Assembly (NCBI RefSeq): GCF_021869535.1 | Contig: NW_026262648.1 | Coordinates: forward strand, 868,001-932,000 | Source: Mytilus californianus | Lineage: Eukaryota > Mollusca > Bivalvia > Mytilida > Mytilidae | Direction: 5' to 3' | DNA length: 64,000 bases | Shown: positions 1 to 11,218 of the stretch, in pieces | How positions within the stretch are numbered: position 1 is the stretch's first letter | Layout of the letters: each line of letters begins with the position of its first letter | Translations under genes and position numbers: made by a program | Notes under the pieces: generated by a model | What the model was told of the DNA's origin: nothing | The model's input: the letters and a program-made list of their open reading frames with translations, nothing else | The model's database searches: none

Positions 1-533
1 CCAATGAGATGACTATCCACCAAAGTTCAAATAAAGTGGATGTAAGTAATTATAGGCAACCGTATGACCTTCTACAATGAGAAAAACCCATAACGTATAG
101 TCGGCTATATAAGGCCCGACATAAAGAAATATGAAACAATTCAATTAAGAAAACTAACGGCCTAATTTATAACAAAACAATTAAAGAAAAATGAATATGA
201 TAGACATGAACCAACGACATCCACTGAACTACAGGCTCCTGACTTGGGACAGGCACATAAAGAATGTGGCGATGTTAAACATATTTATGAGCGCTCAACC
301 TAACCTAACCTGGGGCAGTAGTGTAACAGCACAACATAAGAAGTTCAACAAACTATAAAAATCAGCTGAAAAAGGCTAAAATCATCAGATCGATACAAAG
401 CAGAAAAACATCAAACATAAACACAGACCAGATGTGAAAGGGTATTTATCCATCCCTCATCCCTAACAACAAAAAAGACACTAAGTACAGATCTGAGAGT
501 GCTCGCAGTTACTGACTGCTAGTTCAGGCCAAT
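1..533 (-). mobile_element. Penelope-like element 3' region, truncated copy
   Basis: Reading the minus strand, this stretch shares its landmarks in order with the 3' region of the Naiad element at 47.2-48.3 kb: a GTAACTGCGAG block near 507, a block near 330 about a gain of TGTTACAC, a block near 160 around AGGCCGTTAGTTTTC, and the end block with CTCATTGG at position 1. It stops just before the point where the Naiad copy continues toward its coding region, as expected for a 5'-truncated insertion. It runs off the left edge of the window. No coding frame is present. Assignment to PLEs is by homology inside this window. Confidence 0.6.
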
Positions 534-960
534 AAAAATGTCGGAATTTTCGTTTTTTCACGCTCTACAAATTCGTTTTGATTTTGTTTTTAAAATGTTT
601 TATTTTAAACGCCGTGTATTTTAATGAGTTCAATCAACCGCTTGGTCGATGTCACTGCTCATGAACATGTCATCCTCAATGGTATCATCAACCCAGTTGT
701 CAGCACTGAAGTGTAGATATCAAATTGCATTGATATGTTTTATTTCTGTGTATTTACTGTTATAAAATGTTGAATTGTTCAAACACTAATTTCTTCTTCC
801 AACAGACATCGATTGACTTAGCCGTATATGGCACAATTTTTCGTAGTTTTCGGTTTTCAGTGCTCTTCGATTTCGTATTATTTATTTGAACAGTTTTGAT
901 TCGAGAGCCACTGATGAGTCGTATATATGTAGACTAAACGCGAGTCTGGCGTACCAACCT
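534..960 (+). repeat. Diverged retrozyme-like repeat
   Basis: This is a worn copy of the family that forms the tandem array at 58.25-59.29 kb. Shared blocks are the stretch about a 'TCGATGTCACTGCT' sequence near 648, the 'GTCAGCACT' block near 697, and a hammerhead-like core starting with CTGATGA at 911-917. The second core box reads TAAA instead of GAAA, so this copy should not self-cleave. Another worn copy of the same sub-type lies at 62.2-62.4 kb, and the following 735-815 also matches 62.77-62.84 kb. Confidence 0.5.
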
Positions 961-1002
961 ATCAGCCTAGTATCTTTGAATAGGTTTTTTTTTCAGATTA
1001 GA

Positions 1003-1375
1003 TATAAAAGAGGGGCGAACGATACCAAAGGGACAATCCAACTAATAAGTCGAAAATAAACTGACAACGCCATGGCTAAGAAAGAAAAAGTTAAACAGAC
1101 AAACAACAAAAGCTGGGGGTGATCGCAGGTGCTCCGAAATGGAAAGTAGATACTGCTCCATATGTGGTACCCGTCGTGTTGTCAGTACAAACCCGGTAAC
1201 AAGTCTAATTCGGTAGGTCAAATTCGGGGAAAAAATGGGGACGGAATTGTAGTTACGACAATTGGAACCTATCTATTGTCATCTGTGAAACAGATATTCC
1301 ATAACGGTCAACCAACTCGTTATGGCGTCCGTAAAATCCACAAAGGGATGATATATTTAAATGAACATATCTAAA
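1003..1375 (-). mobile_element. Penelope-like element, RT tail plus 3' UTR fragment
   Basis: On the minus strand the 1310-1375 end matches the last codons of a bivalve PLE reverse transcriptase, and the rest is the short 3' UTR type that also occurs at 51.59, 54.48 and 60.36 kb (shared phrase GACAACGCCATGGC near 1064). A 70-codon open frame on the plus strand here is antisense to this element and is not a gene. The match to PLE is from memory of the bivalve consensus and from the other copies in the window. Confidence 0.55.
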
Positions 1376-2711
1376 TGTATGTTTTAGTCGTCGAGATTAT
1401 CGGCGGTAAAACGTATGTTTAGATTAATGTTAAACACATGTTTAACACGCGCTGTACAATGCTGTAACATATGTTAAATGTGCGTTCTTTTCCAGCATTA
1501 CACGGCTTATCTTGCACGTATGTTTTCTTTTTGTGGTACTTACCGTCCGCCTTATACGTGTTCGATCATCCGTAAATCGTACGTTGTTATTCTTCCTGTG
1601 TACATAGTTCGGGAACCTACTTTTCCTCAATTAATGCAAGGACTAACCTAAATCTTTTTCTCGTTGACATACGTTAATAAGGTAATTTGAAAAATAAACC
1701 CGATGAATGAGGCTTTATCTGTTTCGACTTGCAGACGGAAAACGCATTCTCCGACATGATCACTTCTTTAACATGAATACCTTTGTTTTTGGCATGCAAT
1801 CAATAACGCAATCATAGACTATTAGAATATTGAATAGAAATGGTGAAAGTGTCAAACAGACAATAACCCGACGAAAGAGCAGAAAACAACCAAAGGACAA
1901 CACTGGGTCTTCAACACAGCGAGAAAATCCCTCATCCGAAGGCGGGCTTCTGCTGGTCCCTAAACAATAATGTATACTAGTTCAGCGAAAAGGCTGCTGC
2001 ACTTGTCCATTTCTTAGTTATTGTTGATTAAATTCTCAAATGAAGTAAGGCGGGGGGGGGGGGGGATTAGCGACAGTAAGCATAATGAATATTTGTATTA
2101 TAAACTAATTTAACAACAGATTTGTAATAAAGCAATCGTGCACATAACCAAAATAGTTTTTTTTACTTTTTATTGGTAACTGACTGAATAAATTAACTTT
2201 TTTCTTGCGTTGATCAAATGTAGAATAACGGGTAATCAAACTTTTTGACCTTAAACAAGTAAAGATAAAAATGTGGATGAGGTTAATTTGGTTCGTTACA
2301 ATTTATTCCATCTTTTCTTATAACTTGCCAATACTGACTTGACAATGGTGTGTTGTGTTCCTGATATTTGCGTTTACTGTGCAACCATGTTAACAGGATG
2401 ATTGAAATCGTCCGCTTCAAATTCTAAGATTTTACAAAATGACTTAATCTTTTATTTCTGATCATTGTTTTTAAACAAATATAAGCAGAATTTGTACTAT
2501 TTTGTCAGCAACTGTGACCACCATTCTTTCAATCAACAAAGTTAGCTCACATCCTTCAAAATATATGAACACCATCCTTTCAGTGAGCTCGAATCCTTCA
2601 TAATTCAAGAACAGCATCATATCGGTCAGTCAACTCCCATCTTTCAAAAATTTCTAAAGCAAATATTGTACAGTAATTATCACAAGAACAAAAATAGGTG
2701 TATGTGGAAGA
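1376..2711. other. No recognised gene
   Basis: AT-rich sequence with no coding frame I recognise on either strand. It contains a run of 14 G at 2052-2065 and, at 2520-2650, weak degenerate repeats about the phrase 'ATCCTTCA'. Confidence 0.6.
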
Positions 2712-2962
2712 AGGACCACAAGCATGCTGTTATATCGTCACTCTCTAGACCTGTTTGAAAAAATTGCTACAAGCACGGTGCATTTTCAGTCCTGTCTAAA
2801 CCTTTCTGCAATAAAGAAGTGCCACAAGTATGGTGCAATATTGGTTCTCTCTAAGCATGTGTTCAATACAAGAAGTGCCACAAGGATTTTACAAATTCGG
2901 TCTTGTCTTAACCTGTTTAAAACAAAATAAGTGCCACCAGCATGGCGCAATATTTGCGATCT
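2712..2962 (+). repeat. Degenerate minisatellite, about 56 bp by 4.5 copies
   Basis: The phrase GTGCCACAAG (or a close variant) recurs at about 2712, 2769, 2824, 2880 and 2936, giving a period near 56 bases. Units differ by many substitutions. Open frames on both strands here (68-69 codons) arise only because the period avoids stops, so I do not call genes. Confidence 0.6.
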
Positions 2963-3220
2963 GGCAATGATTTTGCTTTCGTAAGTACAACACACCTATA
3001 CATGTTCTACGTTGGAATAGGATTTCAAATTTAGTGGTTACGGAAAGAAATTGTTTATCATCTTATAACATTCGTCCCCTTTTGATAATGTTCAAATTGG
3101 CAGTGAAAACAGTATGTCCTACGGCTACTGAGGTGTTGTTCAGTTGGCCGATTTTAAAAAAAATCAAATCAATATATAAACATAAATGTACACTCTTATA
3201 TTAACGATGTATCGTTTCAG

Positions 3221-3483
3221 CAACAACGACTCCAGCTCCTAAACAGACTACTACAGCAGTTAAAACAACTGCTTCAACAATTGGAACAACTGCGTCAACA
3301 ATTGGAACAACTGCGTCAACAATTGGAACAACTGCGTCAACAATTGGAACAACTGTATCAACAATTGGAACAACTGCTAAAACACAACCCTGCATGGATG
3401 ATCCACGTATTGCATGCGATCTATCGCTATGCAATATTGACTTAAAAATATTTTGCCAGCTTACATGTAATAGATGTCCATGA
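3221..3483 (+). CDS. Terminal exon of a secreted mucin-like ShKT-domain protein
   Basis: An acceptor (TTTCAG ending at 3220) opens a frame that runs to TGA at 3481-3483. The first half codes a Thr-rich linker, including five copies of a seven-residue STIGTTA-type unit (21 bases each, 3271-3375). The second half codes a six-cysteine domain, beginning at about 3388 and reading C-x7-C-x4-C-x7-C-x3-C-x2-C, which is the ShKT pattern, ending CNRCP. ShKT domains are disulfide-rich modules of secreted proteins; Thr-rich linkers are usually O-glycosylated. I see no upstream exon, so the rest of the gene may lie before the window or be lost. A possible poly(A) signal AATAAA lies near 3597. The minus-strand VPIVDAV-repeat frame over this exon is only its antisense shadow. 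Confidence 0.7.
3271..3375 (+). repeat. 21-bp coding tandem repeat, 5 copies
   Basis: Five nearly perfect 21-base units (core TCAACAATTGGAACAACT) in frame within the ShKT exon, each coding seven residues. Units differ only at the first codon (GCT, GCG, GTA). Such arrays change length easily by slippage. Confidence 0.9.
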
Positions 3484-4872
3484 TGTACTTAGTATATTGC
3501 TATTAAAAATTCAATTTATACGATTGCTCAATATGTCACTTTTACTGGCTTATGCAATATCATATGTTTTAGAAAAAGAGTTACTTAACAAAGCTAATAA
3601 ACTGTACATTAAACCGACATGTTTGTCATTTTTTATTTTACTACGGGTGTGACTGTCTGTCTTCGATTTCTGGTGTTAGTGAATTCCTCTGTGTCTTTTA
3701 CCCTTGTTAAAATATCTACAAATAAATAAAAATGGTCTTCATTGTCAGTCAAATATTGGTAGACCTCTGAATAATTGTGCTGTAAGTTTATATTGGTTTA
3801 TGAGTTTTAAATGTCTCTGGTATCTTCCGCTTCATGTGTTGGTGTCTCATTATCAATTTTTATCCAGTTTTGAGCATTCAGCTATAGTTTTTGGAATCTA
3901 CAATGCCGTGAGATTTATATATAGCATAAATCATCAGATATACATGTATAGTCAACATAGCAAAATCATCAGTGGACTCTTATAAGGGTTATTTCCAAAG
4001 GTTAACATTTTTGAGAAAAAACGATAGTAGATAAAGGGCAAAAAAGAGATAAAACAATACGATCAAAAAGTCAAATTCACAGTACAATTTAGGAGTTTTA
4101 AGTGATTTATAAAGCAGAGGCGTGGTGTAAATCGTCAAGAATATTTCTACACCCCTGCACTTACAACTCCTTAAGTGTACTGTAAATTTAGTTCTGTCAT
4201 ATATATTTTTTCTCGATTCGTGCAAACAGATTTTGTATTTTTTTTTACCGAAAGATCTGCGAATTCATGAAATTGAAATATTCTCGAGGGTGATGAACGA
4301 AGGAGAGCTTTTGAATTTACGGTACAAAATGAACTAAGCCAAATGGATTTGACTCGAAAGGTAAGAATAATCTATTACAAAGAGCTCAAAATCTGTGTAT
4401 TTTTGACTTGTAATAAGTTTTGTTTATGGCGTCTTTACCATGTGCCTTGATTATATATGACAGTATTGCCACTGAGTGTTAATGCAAATCTCAATCAATC
4501 AATCCTTAGTAAAAATTGTCCATTACATTTTCTAAAAGTAGTCTTTAGATGCATTTTGTTACAAATTTTATAATTTTATTGTTATTCACATATGGAGAAA
4601 TTATTGCTTAATTTCTTAAGCTAAATTCCACTAGGGTTCATCAAATTTCAGGATTTAGGCTCGTGCACTGAATGAATCAAGAAATAGTCATACAATTATT
4701 AATGATAAAAAAAACGTAGAATCATTATCCTGTAATTTAATTTGTTCAAAGGTTAGTTTTACAAAAATCCAGTGATTTATTCAGGGTAGCATTTCGACCA
4801 GAAGGGCCATGTGTCGGTCGGCACCAGCTGTTTCTGTTCGATAACTTGGTAAGTGTTCAAATATTGCTTTTA
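3484..4872. other. No recognised gene
   Basis: AT-rich, stop-rich sequence. Two open frames of 78-93 codons show no domain, signal or splice context that I can support. Confidence 0.6.
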
Positions 4873-5147
4873 TTAAATTATTTGAATATATAGCATATAA
4901 TTTGGTTTATAATTGTTTCGACAGCTGCATTTTATTGATCGTTTGAGAAGTTCTTCTCTTAATGATCCATAACGACTTTCGTGTGTTTGTTTTTGTTTCT
5001 GTGTCTCGTCGAGAATTTTATAGGATAGCAGTCAGATAGCGGTCAGATCATAGCCGTTAAAATAATTATTATTGAAATTATTTTGATAGATAACACTGTC
5101 TTCTTGTTTCGATCAGTTTCGTTAGCAGTTCTTGTCTTACAAAAAAT
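4873..5147 (+). repeat. Split direct repeat A1
   Basis: Matches 10300-10574 base for base in length with about a dozen differences, starting TTAAATTATTTGA and ending ACAAAAAAT. It marks the left end of the retrotransposon. Confidence 0.9.
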
Positions 5148-5236
5148 ATTATTATTCCGGAATTAATACAACACTTTTTATATATATCTTAAGTTTAGTT
5201 GGAACTTTTGAATGTTTTTACGGATTACTTAACACT

Positions 5237-6569
5237 ATGGCTTCTCGGAGAAAAAGGAAATCTACAAGTCGGTTTTCTCCGGATTCAATTGAAATCAACA
5301 GACAAGAAAGTGACTGTTCGTCTTGGACAGTTAAGAAGTGCAAGGAAGAACTGACAAATTTTGGAATAAACATTACTTCAAAATTAAGTAAAACAGTGTT
5401 ACAACAAATTTATTTTGATAACCTCAAATCAGTTTCCGAACCTGAACAGATGTCAAATGAAGACCAGGAAGGCTCGCCAACTTTACCAAATGTGACCAGT
5501 CATTCGTCTAATGAACTTCCACTTCTGATCGGAAATTTAACAGAAGTTGGTTTAGGACTAAGGGATTCTATGAATTCTAACACCAACAGGAACAATTCTA
5601 ATACTCCTTTATCAGCGGATTTTTCCGGGAATATACACGATACAAGACGAAATAGATTTCATCAAGTGCACACATCAGATGATCATGTGTTTACATTATA
5701 CAAATGGTACGGTTTTTCTCCTAGTGAAAGCGATTGCGGGATAAATCCCACCCTTAACACATCTACAGCTACTATTAACGGAGTGCCATCATCGTCTGTC
5801 CCCTTTTTGGATATCATTTCACCAGCGCTTAAAAAGCAAATCATTGAAGGTAGGGACGTTAATCTAGCCGGATTACTAATGAAAGATTACGAATCCGTTC
5901 AGGCAGCTAGTACTTTACTTACTAGCAGTGGTCTAGAAATTAATTTGCCAGTAAAAGGATATCCGGCTTCATAGAACGCTCACTATTAAAGAGTTCGTAT
6001 GCGCTTTTGGCAAATATAAGCGCGTCATGTGTAGGGTTTTTCCTCAACGCAGCGAAGAATTAGATTGTTACTTAGCTAACATTTTACAGATTGAATCTAG
6101 CTACGGCGATAAATTTTATGAATATCATAAGCTTTTTGCCGTCAAAGCTGCATCTGCACTTCGCGATTTCTAAGTTAAATTTGACTGGGGAGTAAAAGAC
6201 AATGACATTCTTACGCTTTTAGCTCCGCATGCAAGGCCAGAAATTTGTAGACTTTGTTACGCTATTGATCACGGAACAAATTGTAGCCCTCTTTCTTCTC
6301 AATCAGTAGAACGTAGTACTTATCCGAAGAATAGACCATCTTCCGATCGCGTTGATAGGAGGGGCAGAAAACGAGTTTTGCACGATTGGAAAGAGGTCTG
6401 CAATAGTTATAACACCACAAGGGGGTGTGCCAGACCGGGTTGTTCTTTGACTCATATTTGCAGTTCTTGTTTCGCTTTTCATTCCGCCTTTAACTGCAAC
6501 AAAGATACTCAAAGGAACAAAACTTCTAGAGGGTCGACTACAATCAACGAAAATAAAAAAAATGACTAG
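5237..6569 (+). pseudogene. ORF1 (gag-like) of the Ngaro-type element, broken
   Basis: I prefer the start at 5237 (MASRRKRKSTSR), because the longer frame from 5132 begins inside repeat A1. Residues about 25-60 form a SAP-like helix pair (SSWTVKKCKEELTNFGI). The first frame ends at 5974; the continuation is in another frame (FVCAFGKYKRVMCRVFPQR, from about 5985), with a further TAA at about 6171. The C-terminal part (6378-6569) is a Cys/His-rich stretch (C-x8-C-x4-C then HICSSC), a zinc-binding region typical of these ORF1 proteins, likely for nucleic-acid binding in the particle. One frameshift and one stop at least. Overlaps the RT frame start at 6562. Confidence 0.75.
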
Positions 6570-8000
6570 TAAAAATTCATGTTATCTAAATTCACCTATC
6601 AATGTTAACTTGTTACGTGATTTATTGCAAACGCATCCGGATATAAATTTTGTTAATTATCTTTGTAGTGGAATAAACGAGGGTTTTGACATTATGATTA
6701 AATGTACTGATATACCGACACTTGAATGTAAGGATAATTTTTCAGCTCGCTCTCAACCTTTATCCGTGCGGGACCTTATTGACAAAGAATGTGAAAAAAG
6801 TTTCTTGTCAGGTCCGTTTAAAATTCCATCGTTTAACTATTATCGAGTCAGCCCTTTGGGACTTGCTGTGGGGAAGTACTCCGGGAAAATGCGGCTTATA
6901 TTGGATTGATCAGCCCCACATGACGATGATGATAATTGTAGTATTAATGACTTGATCAGTAAAGAAGATTGTTCAATAACGTATGTCAGAATAGACGATG
7001 CGATCAAAGTTATACGAAAATTAGGTCGTTTTTCATTGTGTTCAAAGTTCGATATAGAGTCCGCTTTCAAACAATTGGGTATTAGATAGGACCAGTGGCA
7101 TTTATTTTGCATTAAATGGTGTAAAGAATAATATGTCTTTAATAGACTAGCGTTTGGTTGTAGGAGCTCGCCAATTATTTTCATAACTTATCCAGAGCAA
7201 TTTGTTGGTTTGCTACTAATATCTACAAAATTGAATATATATTTCACCTTTTAGACGATTTCTTGACTATAGATAAACCCGATTCTTGCGCAGAGAGAAC
7301 TATGGCATTAATGACTACTCTTTTTAAAAGACTTAATATTCCACTGGCTAAACACAAGGTTGTTGTCTCTTGTACAGTTATTGAATATTTGGGTATTATA
7401 CTTGACACGGAAAACATGAAGACTCGCTTGCCTTTAGATAAAACAAGTCGCATCAGTGAATTTATCAAGAAGTTTTTAAACAGACAATCTTGTACTCAAC
7501 GTGAACTTCTACAATTGTTAGGGCATTTAAATTTTGCTATGCGGGTTATAATTCCGCGTCGTTCTTGGTACTCGTTTTTGGTAAACTGGAATGGCATTAA
7601 TATGTTTTATGATTCTGACTATACTAGTGTTAGGGATATCGAATTATATACAGAAGCGGCTTCTACCATTGGTTATGGTGGTTATTTCAAGGGGAAATGG
7701 TTTTGTATTCCTTGGCCGGATGATTTAAATTCTCCATGCGAAAAGAAATATTCCATGGCTTTTCTAGAACTCTATCCTATAGTTGTTGCAGCCATCTTAT
7801 GGGGTCATTCATGGACAACTGAAAGAATCTTATTTCGATGTGACAATGAAGCCACCGTACATATTGTTAATAAAGGTCGTTCCAGATGTTTATTGATAAT
7901 GAAACTTATGAGAACTCTTACTTTGTATGCCTATATAAATATTTTTTTGTTTTCGCGCCGAACACGTTCCAGGAGTTCAGAATACTATCAGTGACTCTCT
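6562..8000 (+). pseudogene. Reverse transcriptase-RNase H of the Ngaro-type element, broken
   Basis: The RT fingers region begins about 6820 (SPLGLAVGK, then GKMRLILD) and is cut by TGA at 6907-6909. Palm motif A is seen at about 7050 (KFDIESAFKQL). The catalytic box is LLDDF near 7250 in a shifted frame. From 7263 a 243-codon frame holds the RT thumb and connection (EYLGIILD) and the RNase H domain: YTEAAS where most relatives have a TDA, CDNEATVHIVN at 7838-7870, and, after a frameshift, a tail reading NTISDSLSRL just before 8010. At least three stops or shifts show that it is inactive. Confidence 0.85.
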
Positions 8001-8063
8001 TTCTCGTTTACAGCTAGAGCTTTTCAAGATACTTGCACCTTTAGCGGACAAAGTACCTCACAA

Positions 8064-9091
8064 GTGCCCGCCAGTCTCACGAGTAATGTCGCATTAAAGT
8101 CTACAGTGTCGGATTTATGGCGACATGTGTTATCAACTAGAACATCTCAGACGTATAAAGTTGGATATCGAGCTTATATTTCATTTCTTGCTTACAACGG
8201 GGTTGTCTGGTTAAGTAAACCCATGCCTTCGATTTCTGGGGATATTTTGATTTATTTTGTCGCACATTGTTACAAAAACTTGAGACTTTTACATACAACC
8301 ATTGAATTGTATTTATGTGGAATTCGGTTTTATTATGTCCAAAATAACTGTGACCATCCGTTTGATTATACAAATGAATCGACACTCCATAGACTCAATA
8401 TGATAATGCGCGCCGTCAAACGTATACAAGGAGAGCATAATCCAAAACCACGTCTTCTTATTACTTTTCATGTACTTGGGAGAATTTGCAAGTCTCTTAG
8501 AGCAGGTGTTTTCTCTACCTTTACTGATTGTATGTTAGAAACGGCCTGTACAGTAGCCTTTTTTGGATTTCTTAGATGTGGTGAATTTACAGTTTCTAAA
8601 CATTTTGATTCTACTGTAAATCTAAGTGTAACGGATGTTAAGATTCTCGATTCTTATGCTATTCTACACCTTAAAACCTCAAAAACAGAACCTTTTCGTA
8701 AAGGTGTCAGTATACAGCTTCACAAATCCGATCATACCATTTGTCCTTTCTCTGTTGTCCAAAAGTATATCGCAATCAGGAAGGGTAGAGAAGCATCTTT
8801 TTGTTTTTCAGATCCATTGTTTGTCAAAGAAAATGGTAGCGCTTTAGACAGGGATTTTTCATCAGAAGTCTAAGACATGTACTAGATTTTTGTGGGTACA
8901 ACTCAAGCTTATACAATGGTCATTCTATTAGAATTGGTGCCAGTACATCGGCAGGATCTGTTAATATTCAAGATCATCTTATCAAAACTCTTGGTCGGTG
9001 GACATCAGACAGTTATTGTCGTTATATTCGTATTTCCAAGGACACGATTCGAAAAGCACAGAAGTCTTTGACATTGTCTAAAAATATCTGA
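8064..9091 (+). pseudogene. Tyrosine recombinase of the Ngaro-type element, one frameshift
   Basis: The frame from 8064 covers the core-binding region and the first catalytic box (FFGFLRCGEFT, about 8550-8590, carrying the conserved Arg). It is shifted by one base near 8860, after which the other frame gives the HxxR box (GHSIRIGAST) and the region LGRWTSDSYCRYI with the nucleophilic Tyr, ending with TGA at 9089-9091. All the catalytic residues of a tyrosine recombinase (R, H-x-x-R, Y) are therefore still readable. This enzyme would integrate the circular cDNA. It differs from the integrase of LTR elements and places the element in the DIRS order. Confidence 0.88.
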
Positions 9092-9740
9092 GTCATATTC
9101 GATATGTGGACAATATCGAACTTGAATGGATGTTATTTTACCAAGAACAATGAACTTTAATTGTGAACTTGTTGACCATAATTGAACTTTTATGTGAATT
9201 AACTTTACTTGTTATGAAGTATTCAGCCATTCGAAGAGTTGCTGTTTTTCTCTCGATACACTTGGACATATCTTTATACATACAATATCGTTTAGCAGAA
9301 GAAACAATGTATTTTAACTGTAAGCCTTATCTTTAGTGACAATAATTTGAATTCGAATTTACCGATTTCATAGAATATTCAGCCGTTTCGAAGAGTTGCT
9401 GTTTACCCCTGATACACAAGAAACGCGTATTTCAATTTAGAGCTTGCTTGGAATGTGAAAAGAAACACATGTGAACCTTATAGATTTCTTAATATTCAGT
9501 CATGTGACGAGTTGCTGTTTTATTTTTCTAGATACAATCAAACTTTACAGTTATGTTTTGTGCATCATATTTGTATATTCATTTTGTTTTTTTCTCTCTC
9601 TCTCTAATAATTGTTCACCACATGCGACTTGAAGGCTCCCTTTATACCCCCTTTTGAATTCCACCTCACTTAATATCTTACAACTTGGGGGATTAATCAG
9701 CTCATATACATTTTTATTTTTCATATAATCTGAGCATTGG
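9092..9740. other. Region between recombinase and repeat B1
   Basis: Non-coding 3' part of the retrotransposon. Three copies of a phrase close to 'TATTCAGCC...GAGTTGCTGTTT' occur at about 9218, 9377 and 9493, spaced about 120-160 bases apart. Contains a short (TC) run near 9593. Confidence 0.6.
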
Positions 9741-10298
9741 CCATTCATTGCATTTTTTATCACTGGTCAGTCTTTTAAATGACAATTTTTTATCCCCCAA
9801 GTTCTATCAACTTACAACTCACATTTCATTAGTTCTACTACAGTTGATAGGACAGGTCACGTCGAATTTCCTGTCAACCACTGTTTCGCAAGCATCAATA
9901 GTTCGCGCAAACTACGCTTTACAACAGCTCAGGATTCAGGGAATTCGAAGGGAAAATATTTTCATAATTAGCAAAAATATTTTCAAAATTAGCTGAGATG
10001 ATTTCCCAAGGGCAATACTATATAATTTTATTTTTTGTAATAAATTTTATATTTCTTTTATATTTGTCAGTTTTCTCTGTTGAAATGTATTCGTTTTCAG
10101 TCAGGCATTTTGTCTCTGTTATAGCACCACCAGCCACTTAATTACAGACTACATTACTTAACTTGGTACAGGTCATTAAGGTCAATTACAAGTGTATAAC
10201 AGTTGTAACCTTCAGACGATATTCAATGAGTCTTTAACTATGTCACAACGTAGTTAATTTACAGTAAACCTTCTTAGAGAAACTTTGTGGTTATAAAT
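9741..10298 (+). repeat. Split direct repeat B1
   Basis: Starts CCATTCATTGCATTTTT and ends GGTTATAAAT; matches 10661-11218 at equal length with few differences. One base separates it from A2. Confidence 0.9.
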
Positions 10299-10299
10299 G

Positions 10300-10574
10300 T
10301 TAAATTATTTGATTATATAGCATATAATTTGGTTTATAATTGTTTCGACAGCTGCATTTTATTGCTCGTTTGAGAAGTTCTTCTCTTAATGATCCATAAC
10401 GACTTTCGGGTGTTTGTTTTTGTTTCTGTGTCTCGTCGAGAATTTTATTGCTTAGCAGTCAGATAGCGGTCAGACCATAGCCGTTAAAATAATTATTATT
10501 AAAATTATTTTGATAGATAACGCTGTCTTCTTGTTTCGATTAGTTTCGTTAGCAGTTCTTGTCTTACAAAAAAT
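10300..10574 (+). repeat. Split direct repeat A2
   Basis: Second copy of the A repeat, directly after B1. An 86-base A2-B2 spacer follows (10575-10660). Confidence 0.9.
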
Positions 10575-10660
10575 TTTCCCTCCAACCTGTCCCCTGACAG
10601 CCAGCCTTCATTCCGCATGTGACCGGGAGATCTCAGCTACGTAGCAATACCTCTGCATTG

Positions 10661-11218
10661 CCATTCATTGCATTTTTGATCACTGGTCAGTCTTTTAAAT
10701 GACAATTTTTTATCCCCTAAGTTCTATCAACTTACAACTCACATTTCATTAGTTATACTACAGTTGATAGGACAGGTCACGTCGAATTTCCTGTCAACCA
10801 CTGTTTCGCAAGCATCAATTGTTTGCGCAAACTACGCTATACAACAGCTCAGGATTCAGGGAATTCGACGGGAAAATATTTTCATAATTAGCAAAAATAT
10901 TTTCAAAATTAGCTGAGATGATTTCCCAAGGGCAATACTATATAATTTTATTTTTTGTAATAAATTTTATATTTCTTTTATATTTGTCAGTTTTCTCTGT
11001 TGAAATGTATTCGTTTTCAGTCAGGCATTTTGTCTCTGTTATAGCACCACCAGCAACTTAATAACAGACTACATTACTTAACTTGATACAGGTCATTAAG
11101 GTCATTTACAAGTGTATAACAGTTGTAACCTTCAGACGATAATCAATGAGTCTTTAACTATGTCACAACGTAGTTAATTTACAGTATACCTTCTTGAAGA
11201 AACTATGTGGTTATAAAT
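10661..11218 (+). repeat. Split direct repeat B2
   Basis: Second B copy; its end at GGTTATAAAT is the right end of the element. Confidence 0.9.

Larger units (their letters stand above)
4873..11218 (+). mobile_element. Tyrosine-recombinase retrotransposon with Ngaro-type split direct repeats
   Basis: The 6.35-kb element has the order A1 (4873-5147), gag-like ORF1, reverse transcriptase/RNase H, tyrosine recombinase, B1 (9741-10298), A2 (10300-10574), B2 (10661-11218). Both A copies are 275 bases and both B copies are 558 bases. This A1-ORFs-B1A2B2 layout is the split direct repeat structure known from Ngaro/PAT members of the DIRS order, which integrate through a circular DNA intermediate and make no target-site duplication. 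All three coding parts carry frameshifts or stops, so the copy is dead. No methyltransferase (typical of DIRS proper) is seen, nor an SGNH hydrolase frame. Sure of the order and architecture; the exact family is open. Confidence 0.9.

Noticed and set aside
299..316. CCTAACCTAACCT tract resembling telomere repeat
   Set aside because: Only about two and a half units with a five-base period; molluscan telomeres are TTAGGG. It lies within a PLE 3' fragment.
3201..3434. Minus-strand frame with repeated VPIVDAV
   Set aside because: Antisense of the 21-bp coding repeat of the ShKT exon; no independent support.
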